Source of the DNA: Abelmoschus esculentus
Taxonomy: Eukaryota; Streptophyta; Magnoliopsida; Malvales; Malvaceae
DNA length: 64,000 bases
NCBI GenBank assembly: GCA_035048815.1
Contig: JAUCBN010000020.1
Location: forward strand, 9,865,501 to 9,929,500
Reading direction: 5' to 3'
Numbering within the stretch: position 1 is the stretch's first letter; the number at the start of each line of letters is the position of its first letter. Shown in pieces: positions 1 through 12,504 of the stretch. Under the pieces are notes generated by a model, which was not told the DNA's origin, searched no databases, and saw only the letters and a program-made list of their open reading frames with translations. The position numbers and the translations under genes are program-made.

Positions 1-1433
1 TCAAAAAGAACTTGTTGTTTTGAATGTTATTTTGATTTAAAGTTGGGATGAATGATCGATTTGTAGCATATCTGATTTTTTTGTGAACACACTTAACAAT
101 AGTCTGTTAAAGAAAATTGAGATTAGGTTCAATTCTATTGAGACAACATAACCCGAGTTGAACTTTTTCAAAATTTAAACTATTTTTGTTCTAGCGACGA
201 TTGTCATGGTTAGTCCAAGTAAAGACTGAATCCCAAAGATTGGATTTGAATTATCGGTTTACCGAAAAGAAAAGTAAGTTACAAGGTTATGCACAAATCA
301 TAAAAATTTTAAAAATTTAAGGACCAATTTATAAAAAATTAAAAAATCAAAACCAAATATCTAAATTTAAAAATATTTAGGGTGAGCAAGGGCCCACCAT
401 CCTCACTATATAGATCCGCCAATACACGTGTCATTATTCGATTGGATGATTAATTTTATTTAATTAAATTTAAATTAAGATTAAATTGATATAATAGATA
501 AATTACATAAACCGATTATAATTTTATAAATTTTAGTTAACTATCACATCACCCATTCGTCACCCTTCTATTAATTTTTTTACATGATAATCAAAATAAA
601 TCAATTTAATAAATCTATTCCAATAATTAAAATAAATATCTTTAAACATTTTGGTGGGATGATTATGATTATCGTTATCATTATCATCTCTACTTAATTT
701 CACCGGTTCAACAATTATTATTTATTAATTTTTTTATGAACGTAATAATCAGTTAATCGAGCTAATCTCAATCTATTATATATATATATATATATAACTT
801 TCAAAACCTATTTACTCATATATCCAAAGTCCAAATAAAAAATAATTTATAATTATTTACGTAGCCAAATATTTCATAATCAAATGTGTACAAATTAAGG
901 TCCATTAACAAACAAGGAACAAATTAAGTCCAATTTGCAGGTTAGCTTAGCCCGGCAAACCTATCCAAATCAATCAGATCTTGAATAACAAGTTTTTATT
1001 TTTAATTTCAGTTGGTCTGGTTTAAATTAAAATAATTATTTAAAGTTAATGACAAACATATTTTTTAACAATTAAACGAAATATAATATTGGAATATATT
1101 GATAAACATGTTTATTATAAAATAGATTGATTTTGTTTATATACTTGTAAAATAAATCAAATAAGCTCAATTTTATAAAATCAACATTTAGTGTTTATTA
1201 CAGAAAAATATAGGGTAAAGTTTAAAAATATTATTAAATTATCTTAAAATATTTATTTTGGTCACTTTTTTTTAAATATGATAAAATAGATATTATACTT
1301 TTGATTTTGTGATGTTTTTCATATAATGAAAGCATGCTTAAACAAAGATAAACTTTTGATTGTGTTGTAAGATGGTCATTGCTCTTTTAATTGTCATCAA
1401 AGAGAAACATGACGGTAAAGTTGTGTGATAAAA
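1..1433. other. AT-rich intergenic sequence
   Basis: No coding signal or recognisable gene. The stretch is AT-rich with many short ORFs broken by stops in all frames. A pure (TA)n microsatellite of about ten units lies near 776-796. Nothing else is identifiable. Confidence 0.6.
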
Positions 1434-3400
1434 TGTAACAACACAGATTTTAGATTCGAGTGTCGGGTTAATCCGAACGTTAGACTTTAATGTTTAGGTC
1501 TTAAGCTTGAGTGTTGAGCCTTAGGTCAATGTGTTTTGGGTTGTTAGTGGGCCAAATGGTTTTATAAGAGGGTTTTTTGGTAAAATCATTAAGGGAGGAC
1601 AAAGAGAGAAGAGGGTGTAATGTTTTCTGCAAATAAGATCATCTCTTAAGCTTTCTTCTCTTCTTTTTCTTCCTCTCAAAGTCAAGAAGGAAGTTTGTTA
1701 AAGGTTCAATCTTTACTGGTTGGTAGAAGAATTTCGTTTTAAGTGTTGATGGAAGTGTGTGAAGCTGGAGGGGATCTATCTAACAAGGTAAAAAGATTGT
1801 AGTTTGGTGGAGAAACGTTTTGAGTGAGGTTGAAGAAGCAAAACGGGAAAAGGATGATGTTAAGCTTCTCCTTCAGTTTAGTTAGTGTTTTTAGTCTTTA
1901 GTTTCATCCCTGAAAATGTCTAATTGTTGGTTTTAATTCCTCTTTATAGAGAAAGAAGTTGGAGAATCATCAAGATGTCTTGACAAGAAGAAAGCTTGAG
2001 AAAGAAGTTTAATCCCTGAAAATGTCTTTGTTTTCGACTCTGAATCTCAATACATCATACATCTCATGTAAATAGGTTGTATTGCATGTTTGATTCATGG
2101 TTTGCTTGCTTGGTAGCTTAGAAGCCCTTTAATAGTGAATTATGGGTTAGGATGGTTCATGGCTTAAAATTGGTAACAACACACTTTAAACTTCTTTAAT
2201 AATGTGTAGGAACTATTTGGGAATGAAAGATCTAGTTTAAGTTAGTGTTCTTGGTGAATTTTAGGTCCAGACCTGCAACTTCGTGTAGGCGTACCGATAC
2301 AGGTTGAGGGCGTATCGGTACCCTAGAGGGAAAACAAGGGCGTGTATAACAGGCGTATCGGTACGACAATCCCGTGTACTGATAACCTTCAAATTTTAGA
2401 GAAATTTTTGGGTATCGGTACATAAGGGCGTACCGATACAACTATTGCATTAGTTTCTTATAAATAGAAGTATCAGTACACCATATAAGTATATCGATAC
2501 TGGTACGAATCGGTATTGATACGGGGTTTGGTTGTATTGTTACTAGTAGGCAGCTTGAACTCTTATAAAGCTTTAGCGTATCGGTACTCTCTAGGTAATT
2601 TACCAAAAAAATAGTGTTTGAGTTTAATGGGACTATAAATTGTGATAATAGATTCTAAGGGTCTCTTATGGTGCAAAACAAATATTAAAATCGAGAAATT
2701 GATAAATTAACCCCATATGTGAATAATTGGACTAATGGTTGGTAAACTTGAAGAGAGTTAAATGAATGATGGAGACCATAAAGGTATTTTTTTTACTTTG
2801 ATGCTATGTGTTAACTAGGACTTGTTGTGTGCTGATAGGTTGCTTAGCTTAGGAAAACCTTTGTGTGATGAGAATTCGAATACCCAAGAAATAGTTTTAC
2901 AACTTGCAACATAATGAAGGTCATTTAATGTGAGATTCCGGGTGATGTATTGAATACTATTCCAAATGAAGGATCCTGATATTGTGTGAACGCGAGCCTC
3001 ATTCGAAAATGTTCTATGTAACATTCTGAGCATGAGATTTGGAGGATCCCAATGTTGTGTGGACACGGGCCTCATTCGAAAATGCTCTATGTAGCATTCC
3101 GAGCATGAGATTTGGAGAATTCCGATGTTGTGTGGACACGTGCCTCAATCCTTAGATGTAAGATCCCGATTCTTAATGGACTTGGACCCTGCTCATAGTG
3201 TATGATCCTGATGCTTAATGGTTGCGGGCCGCAATAATGTATATATATATATGTTATGATGTATGAGATGTTGTGTTTACTTCTCTTAAGATGTATAGGT
3301 TGTGTGCTGATAATATACATGCATGATATCATGTGTTTAGGCGGATATGATAGCGCCATTGTATTCATGCTATCTCATCATACTTATATGTATATATTTA
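1434..3400 (+). mobile_element. Long LTR remnant (copy A), probably Ty3/gypsy
   Basis: It begins TGTAACAACACAG and follows the layout of the gypsy LTR at 16935-18170: a 5' block with GGGTTAATCCGAA and GGGCC words, a G/A-rich leader, then degenerate subrepeats of the type GATCCCGATGTTGTGTGGAC around 2970-3230, then the ATGATATCATGTGTTTAGGCGGATATG block near 3325. Unlike that LTR it carries a cluster of GTATCGGTAC decamers (2285-2590). The 3' end is lost: after about 3400 the sequence turns into simple AT-rich DNA. No internal coding region follows, so it is a truncated solo LTR. The end coordinate is approximate. Confidence 0.65.
2280..2592. repeat. Cluster of GTATCGGTAC / GTACCGATAC decamers
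   Basis: About eight near-copies of a nearly palindromic decamer occur in both orientations, for example near 2290, 2311, 2353, 2412, 2430 and 2578. They are separated by 10-50 unrelated bases, so this is not a simple tandem array. Similar clusters occur at 7430-7800, 12075-12200 and 63280-63670. Confidence 0.75.
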
Positions 3401-4160
3401 TAAGTTTTATAAATATTTTATTATTATATATAGTTTTTGCATGTAACATTTATTTTTTATACAATATATGTTCTTATACACGTATATATTTTATATTTTA
3501 ATATATCATATTATATTATATATAGTTTAATATATATATATATATGATATATTGTAAAGCTTTTTTACTATTGTACATCATATATAATTTTTTTTTATGG
3601 TATATTGTACTAAAAGAAAGTTATATATGCATGCGTATAATATATTTTTAACGCACACTATGTTTATGTATGATTACTCGTTTTATTATAAGTATTTACC
3701 ATTGTATATTATTTCGTTCATATATATTTATTTGTTAATATTCATATCTTTGTTTTTTATGATGTTCTTTTATTAAGTTTGCATATCATTATATTAATTG
3801 TTGATGCGGTATCTTTTTATTCGCAAGTAAACGAGGCTAGCACCGGATGTAATAATGGTAGTTGGAAGTTTTGTTTCAAATAACGGAGTACTTAAAATAT
3901 ACTCGCACCAGACGTAGTAGTAGTGATAATTAATTATGCATCAATTTTGGACGGTGCGTGGTACTATTTTTTTCTCATTCATAATCAACTTCCGAACTTA
4001 AATGTTTAAATCTTTAATTTTATTTTTAAAGATATCTGATTTATCAAAATTATCGATGACGAGTCAAAATTTTAAAAATACAAACTTTTTATAAAATTTC
4101 CTTATTTAAATAAATTTCCAAATAGTCACTACAGATTTATTTCGGTCAATGAATATACGA
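3400..4160. other. AT-rich intergenic sequence
   Basis: Very AT-rich DNA with long TA runs (about 3400-3780). It is followed by a slightly more complex stretch (3800-3960) containing GAGGCTAGCACCGGATG and ACTCGCACCAGACGTAG, which I cannot assign. No gene seen. Confidence 0.55.
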
Positions 4161-4174
4161 TGATAAAAGAAGGG

Positions 4175-5345
4175 TTCAGGTTCTGAGGAAGTTCCTAGGT
4201 GCAAGGGGATAAGACTACGGTTGGATAAAATTTAACTCAACTCGAAAAAGAATATTTTTTTTATAATTTTGAGTTATTTGAGTCAAGTTATTAGAGTTAT
4301 TCGAGTTAAGTCGAATAACTCGAAAAGATTTCAATTTTGAGCTGAGTTAAAATTTTCAAAGTTCAAGTTATTTGATTTTTCGAATAACTAAAAAATATAC
4401 CTTTTAATTACATGATCTAATTTCATATTTACTCTATAATTTTATTTTTAGTTATATTTTAGTCATATCTTCTCTTTTTTATTTTTTACTTTTGACTTGT
4501 AATTTTTATTTCTTTACAATATTGTCACTTTCCATATTTATTTTTTATTTAATGTATTTTTTATTTTTATCTTTTATATTATGCAATTTAAATTATGCTA
4601 TTTATTTTATGTTTTTTTTAATTTCTATATTTAATTTATCACTATTTTTATCTCGTCTTGACCTTATATAAATAAGATAAAGGTTTTTAACGACTCCCGT
4701 AAATTAATAAAATGATATATTTATACCGAAGACATTTGAAAATAATAATAATAATAATAATATTAAAATCTTATTTAAAAAATATACCTTTTAATAATAA
4801 TAATAATTATTATTATTATTAGAATAATTTAAAATCTTATTTACACATGTAAAAATAATATTAAAAATATATATAGATATAGATATAAAGAGAAAAACGT
4901 TTAAATTGGAGTCAAAATGTAATATAGTGTTATAAATAGTATAATTAAAATTTATATATAAACTCGAAAAAATAAAATCGACTTGAACTCAATTCAAACT
5001 CGCTAAAACCGACATAAATTTTAAAAAAATAAAAAAAGCAAATTGTAAAATTTGATAACTCAAATAGAATAACTCAAAAATATTTTACTCGACTCGATCG
5101 AACGTTTATCCTAACTAATATCAACAAGGATCTTTCGTGTCGGTATGACGAGAAAAGAACTAAAGATACAGGTTCTGAGGAAGTTCCTAGGTACAAGGGG
5201 ATAAGATCAACAAAGATCTTTGCTGTCGGTATGACGAGAAAAGAACCAAAGATCCAAGTTGTGAAGAAGTTCCTAGGTGTTAGGGGATAAGATCAACGTG
5301 AATCTTTGCTGTCGGTATGACGAGAAAAGAGATTCGAATCAATAA
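4175..5345. repeat. Tandem repeat of about 86 bp, split by an insertion
   Basis: The words GAGGAAGTTCCTAGGTGCAAG (4189) and their variants recur at about 5178 and 5264. Each is followed by GGGGATAAGATCAAC, ATCTTTGCTGTCGGTATGACG and AGAAAAGAAC. This gives three units of about 86 bp. The first unit is split after GGGGATAAG and resumes near 5122 with ATCAACAAGGATCTTT. Function unknown; it may derive from a retrotransposon leader. Confidence 0.7.
4219..5113. mobile_element. Putative MITE-like insertion inside the 86-bp array
   Basis: Its ends are imperfect inverted repeats: GGTTGGATAAAATTTAACTC on the left against GTTAGGATAAACGTTCGATC read inward from the right. The interior is AT-rich with (AAT)n(ATT)n around 4790-4820, which could form a hairpin. 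It interrupts a tandem unit that is otherwise contiguous. A clean target-site duplication is not visible, so the ends are approximate. Confidence 0.45.
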
Positions 5346-5592
5346 AGTAGAATAAACCTAGCCCGGAGCTTCTTTTTATCATTTTCGAGTGGTGAAAATC
5401 TGACTAAAAAAGACCTACGGATTGATGATTGCTTGTTTTTTTCTTTTGTAAAACATGTTTTAGGAAGAGGTTAAAGAGACGAAAGTATTAAGAACTAAAA
5501 GAAACCTTAGTGTTGAAAACAATGTTTCGGCCACCTTCTTGCTTTTCCTTTTCCTGGTATAGGGTTTAATCTATACCTAAACCCATTAATAT

Positions 5593-5863
5593 GCGTGTAA
5601 ATCGTCTACCTCTTTTTCATGTCCCCATTCGTGCCTCCGTTTTAAATTAGAGGGTCTAAGGTGTAGGATTTAGGGTTCTAGTTTAGGGGTTATGGTCAGA
5701 GTTTAGAGAATTGGGGGGAGGGTGTAAAGTTTAGGGTGTAAAGTTTAGGATTTAGGGTTTAGGATATAGAAAATAAGTGTTAAGGTTTAAAATTCAATTT
5801 TTTAGAATTTTTAATAGGAAGCATGGACAGAGACAAGATAAAGAGGTAGAGGATTTCTACTCC
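5593..5863 (+). mobile_element. MITE with telomere-like interior (copy 1)
   Basis: Terminal inverted repeats start GCGTGTAAATCGTCTACCTC on the left and GGAGTAGAAATCCTCTACCT from the right. Flanks are ATTAATAT and ACTAATAT, an 8-bp target duplication with 7 of 8 matches. The interior is made of degenerate TTTAGGG/TTTAGGGTTTAGG words. An inverted homologue lies at 36565-36817. 8-bp duplications fit the hAT superfamily. Confidence 0.7.
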
Positions 5864-5901
5864 ACTAATATATGGTTGTTTTCGTTCTTATTGAATTATA
5901 A

Positions 5902-6379
5902 TTTGGTTGTTCATTTTTTGATATAGAATGGAATCCGATTTAGTATTTTTGGATATCTGATATTTTAAATATGTAATATAATGATCATTATTTGATTATA
6001 TTCATATTTTCGAATATTGGGTAATCGGATCAAATATTCAATTATTTAAAAATATATTTTTAATTTAATTATTTCTAAAATTTAAAGATCATATTTATAA
6101 GAATCTCAAAATTTTAAATATAATAAAAAATAATAAATATAAATAAATTATATCTATAAAAAATTTAATTTTTCTAATTTTTAGATATAAAAAGCATCAA
6201 ATTATTAAAAGTAAAAAAATAAGATTTTAAATTTTTGTGATTTGTATCCGATCTGAAAATTTTAAAATTGGATTAGATATTCGATTAAAAATTAAAAATC
6301 AGATCTGATATTTTAGACTAGATTAACGAATAATTGAATCTGATCAGATTTATCGAATTATATATTTTAAAACACCCCT
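5902..6379. mobile_element. hAT-type MITE, AT-rich family 2 (copy 1)
   Basis: Flanked by perfect 8-bp repeats AATTATAA (5894-5901 and 6380-6387). The right end reads inward AGGGGTGTTTTAAAAT and the left end TTTGGTTGTTCATTTT, a weak inverted repeat. The interior in reverse orientation resembles the copies at 29725-30190 and 30850-31230. Confidence 0.6.
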
Positions 6380-6563
6380 AATTATAACTGCAGAATACGA
6401 CTATAGTTAAATATTAGAAGAGACCAAAATACTAAATTTAAAAAAATTAGAATGGCTTATTAAGTATTTAAAATCAAAATCCAGGAGACATTATTTAATT
6501 TGTTTACTATTTACGGATAAAGACCTAAATTGTTTTCGAACCTAAAATAAATATTAAATATTT

Positions 6564-8787
6564 TTTCACGGTCTAGATTTTAGAATCTGTGGGTTGAGTT
6601 AACCCGAAATGTTTGAGCTTCGTCCTTTAGACTTTAGATTCTTTATTGGGTTGGTTGTTTGAGCATTAGACCTAAGTATTTTGATTTATTAGTAGGCCAA
6701 GATATAGTGAGGGTAAATGAATATTTTCACCCCTTGAATGACAAAGAGATAAAGGGGAGTTATATCTATGCAGGAAAGTTTGAAAGGTGAAGTCACCTTG
6801 TCTCTCTTTTTTATCATCTTTTATTATTCAAATCTTAAGTTCAAGGTACCACCTTTAAATTCTAAGATGCAAATATCGTTTTAGAAGTTGAGAGAAAGTT
6901 GTATAACAGTAAAGGATCTTTAAAATAAGGTAAGTATGTTATAATTTGGTAGAGAAAGGTTTTAGTGGGTTTAAAGAGAACAAGAAAAAAGTTTTGTTGG
7001 ATTTTTTATCATTTTATTGATGTTTTTAGCTCCTAGAAACATCCGTAGCATCGTTTAATCGTTGGTTTAACTTTTTCTTGTAAAGAAAGATGTTAGAGAG
7101 CCTTTAAGAACTTTTGGGGAGAAGAATGCTTGAGCTGAATGAAATCCTTTGTTTTCAACTTGTTTGCATCAAGGTTAGTACACTATTAACTCTCATATCA
7201 TCTTATATCTCATGAAAATAGGTTGTATTACATGTTGATTGCTTGTTTGGTTGTTTGATAGCTTAGAGAATCTTTAATGGTGAATTGTGATTTTTGGTTT
7301 GTTAATGACGTAAAATTGATAAAAACACATTCAATACTATCCAATAACATGTAGGAGTAATTTGGGCTTAAACATATATATTAAGGGGTGATTTTTGGTG
7401 AATCATGAACCTATAATTTTATTTTTGGACATGCATACCAATACGGACTGGGTGTATCAATATGCTAGTGTAAAATGTGGAGTCTAATTAAGAGGATTGT
7501 ATCGGTACGTGGGCTGATGTATCAATTCCCTTTGGTTATTTTAAATTCTAGTAACATTTTCTTGTATCGATACAAGGGAGTGTATCGGTCCTATTGTTTC
7601 ATTGAGTAATAACACTTAGGCATATCGATACGCCCTATAAGTGTATCAGTACTAACTAAGATCAATATTAATGTGGTGGATAAGCGTATCGATATAGGTA
7701 GGTATTTGGGGTTGTTCAAAGTTAACGGTTTATGGATGCGTCTTGACGGCGTATCAATACTGGATGACGTAACAATACCCCCTATAGGTGTATCGGTACT
7801 CACTAGGCAATATGTTAAAAAATTAGTGTTTGAGTTCGGGGTATATAATTCGTTATAAAAGGTCTCTTATGATGCAAAATAAATACTAAAATTGAGAAAC
7901 TGAGAAATTAACCCCAAATATGAATAATTGTACTAAGAACTCGGTAAACCTTAGGGTGATTTAAATGGATAATAAAAATTCATAGGTATCCTTCGTGGTT
8001 ATTTGGTGATGTATTATAGCTAAGGTTTTGATGTATTGATAGGTTACTCAGTTTATTGAGTCCTTGTTTGATGGAAATTTGGATATCCAAGAAATAGTGT
8101 TACAACACCTTGAAGACTCCCGAATAGAAGATCTTGTGTTGTGTGGACTTGGTCCTCATTTAAAGATTCTCAATGTGACATTTCAAGCGTGGATTATAGG
8201 ATCCCGATGTTGTGTAGACGCGGGCCTCACTACCTTGTGTTTGGATTTTACTATGTATATGTTGTATGTGATAGTATACATTCATGATTCCATGTGCATA
8301 GGCAATTATGGTAACGCCATCATACCTTATATGGTATCACATGTATTATATTGCTTTATTTATGATATGTATGATACATGATCGAGTGGCGGTGTATTCA
8401 CTGAACTTTTGTAGCTCATCATTCGGAATGTGTTTTCGTCCGCATGTCTTTAGGTGACAGCGCAGGCTGGAGGAGTACCATAATGGTTGGATTTTCAACA
8501 TCGACTTAGTGTTAGAGTACAATTATTTGATGTATTAGAGTATGTATTTGTAGGACATATATATGTTGTAACTCTTATTTAAATTAGGCTTAAGTTGAAT
8601 GCTTTTAAGGTTTATATTAATGGAATTCCTATTACTCTTTTGATTTAATTGGACTTTATGTTATTTTCAACGATCGGATTTATGTTTTGAACTTTTAGAT
8701 TTTGATATTGGGCTTTTATAAGCGAAATTTTATAACTTAAGTTTTAGGTCGAAGGCTCAATGTGACATTCGGGTCGAGAGTGTTATA
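6564..8787 (+). mobile_element. Solo LTR (copy B), Ty3/gypsy-like
   Basis: It aligns end to end with the LTR at 16935-18170: start TTTCACGGTCTAGATTTTAG against TGTCACGATCCGAATTTGG, the shared GTTAACCCGAA word, the GATCCCGATGTTGTGTAGAC block, and the end CAATGTGACATTCGGGTCGAG then TGTTATA. It is about 1 kb longer than that copy, partly because it carries a decamer cluster (7430-7800). No coding region is attached on either side. Short ORFs inside it (for example 8064-8381) are not genes. Confidence 0.75.
7425..7805. repeat. Cluster of GTATCGATAC-type decamers
   Basis: About ten variants of GTATCGRTAC in both orientations occur within solo LTR copy B, for example near 7499, 7564, 7624, 7645, 7685, 7749 and 7790. 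It is the counterpart of the cluster in LTR copy A. Confidence 0.7.
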
Positions 8788-10290
8788 TTTTTTTGTATTT
8801 TTAATTTAAATACTTATTTTTACACAAATTAAAATATTAAACCTTGAATTTTTGGTTACTCTAAAAGCTTTTAAAATAGTAAAAAAAATCTTTTCAAAAC
8901 CTTTCAAAAATATATATATATATATATATTAAGTTTATGAACTTTCGAAATATTTTTATAAATTTATTTTAGTCCAAAAATATTTTTTATTTAATCTATA
9001 TAAAATTCAAATATCTTAATATTTTTTTCCTTTTTTAATATAACAAAAATAATTAAAATTTATTTTTAAAATATCCCTTAAAAATAATTTTAGAAAAAAG
9101 TATTTTAAAAAAATATTTAAAGCTCTCATTTTTCTTCTTGAAATTTAATTTGTCAAATTTATTTCTTCCCATTCTTGTTATATAAAAATATAATTTTAAA
9201 ACTAAGTTTAGAATCACATCTAAGTTCAATACACAAATTGTTAAAAGGTTGATATTAATAGTTTGAAATTTAATATCAATCGATAAAAATATCTGGTGTA
9301 AAAATATAACAATAGAGAGAAGATTAAAGATTTTAACATGATTTTTTTTTTAAATGTTTCCCCTTACTCAAGCATTAAATAAATTGTTAGTCCAATAAAT
9401 CAAAAAAAAATATTAAATTTTAAATAAATAAAATAAAACATGTTATATATCAAAATATATCATTATGCACACAAAGTACGACAAAAAGGAGAAAAAATAA
9501 TCTTTTTTTTTTACTATATATCGATATATTATTAACCATATCAATATTTGGTTGAAGACTATATTAGTACAATATAGGTTATACTGATACTGAAAGTATG
9601 AAACTGGTGAAACTATAACAAAATCCACTATAAATATATTTTGATTATTTTTACCACAAATTAATAATATGCTTTTACTGATATTTAAACATATAAAGCA
9701 TAATTTTACCAAATGTAATAAAACATTACAAGTTTAAGGTAAAAAAAATATAGATATAAGCATTCTAGGCCAAAAAATATGTAACTCATGCAATTGAGAT
9801 TCTCCCTAATTATACTCAATTAGATACAACATAAAGTTATACAAACATATGTAGATAATTATGAAAATTATACATAAAAAATATGATCATGAAATTGTAT
9901 AAAACTTATTACCACTTGAATCGGGGTAGGATGTTAAGCTTTTCATTCTTCATATTTTCTTCCTCCCTTGTGTGTCAAGAGCTTTTATACTTTCGACTTT
10001 GATCGTCAATGGCTCAAGCACACCTACAAATAGACAATCATTTTTTTTATCCAAATTGCTTTGGATCTATTGACATTAGTCTCAAAAATTTTAATTCCCT
10101 TTAGATTCTATTTTTTAGTGTCGTTCTTTTTGTTAGAAGAAATTAGTCTCTTAGAGATCCAAATATATTTAACCGTTTTACCTTTGAAAAATCTAAGGAA
10201 AACTAGATTGTCTAGCATAAAAATTTGATTTTACAAAATTGATTTTAGAGCAATCTCCATTTTTTTTAAAAAAAAATTTATAAATCAAAT
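8788..10290. other. AT-rich intergenic sequence
   Basis: No gene recognised. A (TA)n run is at about 8909-8929. From about 9940 the base composition becomes less extreme as the sequence grades into the copia gag remnant on the minus strand. Confidence 0.5.
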
Positions 10291-10299
10291 CTTTTTTTA

Positions 10300-11480
10300 A
10301 GATCATCTAACTCTCTTTGATGATTTTCATGAATTTTTTGAATTAAATTTTTTAAATCAATTTCTTTTTTTTTCAAAATTCTTAGAACTTTACTTCAAGT
10401 TCATTTTTAGTTTTAGAGATCAAATTATTTTCAAATTTTAAATTTGAAACTAATTTCATATTTTTAAGAATGTGATTTTTAAATTATGAAACCAAATTAT
10501 CATAAGCACTTCATAATTCATCAAAAATATGTAAAGTTAAAGTAGATGAATTAGAATTTAACCTTGAGTCTTCTTCGATGATTATCAAACAAAGGTTGAT
10601 TATCTCATCATCGATAGATTCTTCTTCATCACTGTACGTAGACACAAGTACCTTCTTCTTATGGCTTAATCTCTTCTTTTTTAATTGAGGACAATCATAC
10701 TTGATCTATCTTGACTTTTAATGCTCAAAGCATACAATAGAATCTCTCCTCTCCATTCTCGATTCATGTCTTGATTCTTCCTTTATTTGCTTTATGAATA
10801 AGGTAAACTTCTTCAAGAGTTTGGCTATTTCTCGTACTTCACAATCCTCTCCACTTGAATCTTCTTATTAGCTTGTGAAGAATTTAAGAGAAACATTTAA
10901 GTCCTAAATTTCTTGCTTTTGTTTATTCTTCCACTTTGATATCATCTTTTCATGGGTTAGCAAATATCTCATCAAGTTTGAGCGTCTTTAAATTTTTTAC
11001 TTCAATGATTACTATTTTTAGAATCTCATGAATCGAGAAGTGAATAAATCAACTTTCTTATAGGTTTGTCCTCCGAAATTACTTCTTCATAACTTTTGAG
11101 TCCATTCATAATAGTAGAAAATCGATCCAATATAACTTTGATGTCTTTCATTAAGCTAATCTTAAAGTTTTCGTATTTAAGGTTGAGAAGATCAATCTTA
11201 GTCTTCTTTACTGTATTTGTTTCTTTATGAAATCTCCTTAGCACTTGAGTAAAAAGATGTCTTTGCATAATCATTGGGTTTAAGAGCACAAAACAATAAG
11301 TACATAGCTTTATCATTAAGTTGTATTTTCTTTCAATCTTTCACATTCTATTCTTCCTTCTTTTTAAGATGAATGAGCCATCGAAAACTACATCCTATAG
11401 ATGGTTTTGATGAAAAATATTATTATATTCTTTCAATAGGAGTAGTTGACACCATTAAAGGAGGTTTATAGATAGATTGT
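10300..11480 (-). pseudogene. Decayed Ty1/copia gag (UBN2 and zinc-knuckle remnant)
   Basis: Read on the minus strand, 11316-11026 encodes a stretch with KIDLLNLKYENFKISLMKD and FSTIMNGLKSYEEV. This matches the gag/UBN2 pattern in which a K-I-x-L-L...F core precedes an R-F-T-x-I-x-N-G-L-K-S motif in SIRE-like copia elements. Further along the strand, about 10760-10560, a broken zinc-knuckle region reads KYDCPQLKKKRLSHKKK and then an acidic stretch (SDEEESIDDEIINLCL), the usual order after the knuckle in these gag proteins. Stops and frameshifts interrupt it. No matching pol or paired LTRs were found nearby, so the limits are approximate. Confidence 0.6.
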
Positions 11481-12060
11481 TTCATGATCTTCGATTGATA
11501 TAAAAAAAAATAGCATTTCAAGGATCAACTCTAAGATATTAATACTATGTAGAGATGAAGCTTTTATACTAATTATTGAGCTCGTAATTGATCAACCGAG
11601 TTGCCAACAATGAGGATGATTAAATTTTGAGTGATTGTGAAATAAGTAATCAAAATTTAAAAATTGGCACAAATATTTTTTTAAATTCACTGCTAAATTT
11701 TTTTCTTGTTTTTTCGTGCTCAAGGAGATAACCCTTAGAACAAAAGACTTATACCTCAAGTCTCGTTAAACTCTCTCTCGGAGAGAAGAAATAAGTAAAC
11801 AAGAAAAAAAAAATCTCTCTAGACAAATATGTTTGCATTTTAAGCACACTCCCAAAACCTAATACTTGAACAAACATAACAATTAAGTTCAAAAGTGTAT
11901 TCTAAAAAAAAGACAATTAAAGCTCAAAAACAATGTTGGCAATAATAGTTCTTACTATTATATGGTTGGTTGAAGAGGTCTTTTAAACCCTTTAAGGAGT
12001 TTGTGGCCATTATTAGTTGTTGGGTTAATTTGGAGCTGTTAAAGATTTTATTGCTAATAT
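11480..12060. other. Unassigned sequence, probably retrotransposon-derived
   Basis: Lies upstream of the decayed gag on its strand and may hold its leader or LTR. I could not define LTR ends. It includes a pyrimidine/purine-rich patch near 11760-11820 (CTCTCTCTCGGAGAGAAG, a short hairpin). No gene seen. Confidence 0.4.
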
Positions 12061-12074
12061 TAAATGTACTTTAG

Positions 12075-12200
12075 AGTAGGCGTATCAGTATGCGTGCAAG
12101 TGTAACGGTACCTAGTTCAAAGAAGAAAAATCCATTAAAAAAGTATTGGTACACAATATAAATATATCGATATACCTCCTCTAGTATCGATACGACCGAT
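12075..12200. repeat. Small cluster of GTATCGATAC-like decamers
   Basis: GTATCAGTATGCG, GTAACGGTACC, GTATTGGTACAC, TATATCGATATACC and GTATCGATACGACC occur within about 120 bp. They resemble the clusters in LTR copies A and B, so this is probably a small LTR fragment. Confidence 0.55.
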
Positions 12201-12201
12201 T

Positions 12202-12504
12202 TTGTTCCTCCTCGCTATCAAAAAGTTGTCTTGGAATTGTATAGTCTTGAAGCTTTTTGGTTGCTTTGTTTATGTTGGAAGTCACATCTCTCGCCTTGTC
12301 TTTTGCTGCATATGTGAGAACTTAAGCAGCCTTCGTGGACAATTCACCTTGAACATGTACGTCGGGGGTGCAACCAAAGTTGCAGATTTGCTGGTTAAGC
12401 TTGCTTTTATTGGTGATTTCACAACGCATGATTTCTATTCTACCCTAGCCGTAGCTCATGGGTTGGTGCTTTGTTGCTTGCGGGTGGTGGAAGATGACAC
12501 ATGA
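12202..12504 (+). pseudogene. RNase H-like remnant, possibly from a LINE
   Basis: An open frame of 100 codons. The second half reads TKVADLLVKLAFIGDFTTHD, and in the overlapping frame just upstream HVRRGCNQ. With one frameshift this resembles the RNase H C-terminal pattern H-x-x-R-x-x-N-x-x-A-D-x-L-A found at the end of plant LINE ORF2 and in related RNase H-like proteins. No reverse transcriptase is seen next to it. I treat it as a relic rather than a gene. Confidence 0.35.

Noticed and set aside
3087..3501. ORFs in and after LTR copy A
   Set aside because: They cover LTR subrepeats and simple AT-rich DNA and have no protein-like composition.
8064..8381. 105-codon ORF as a gene
   Set aside because: Lies inside solo LTR copy B and the similar ORF in copy A is not conserved in frame.
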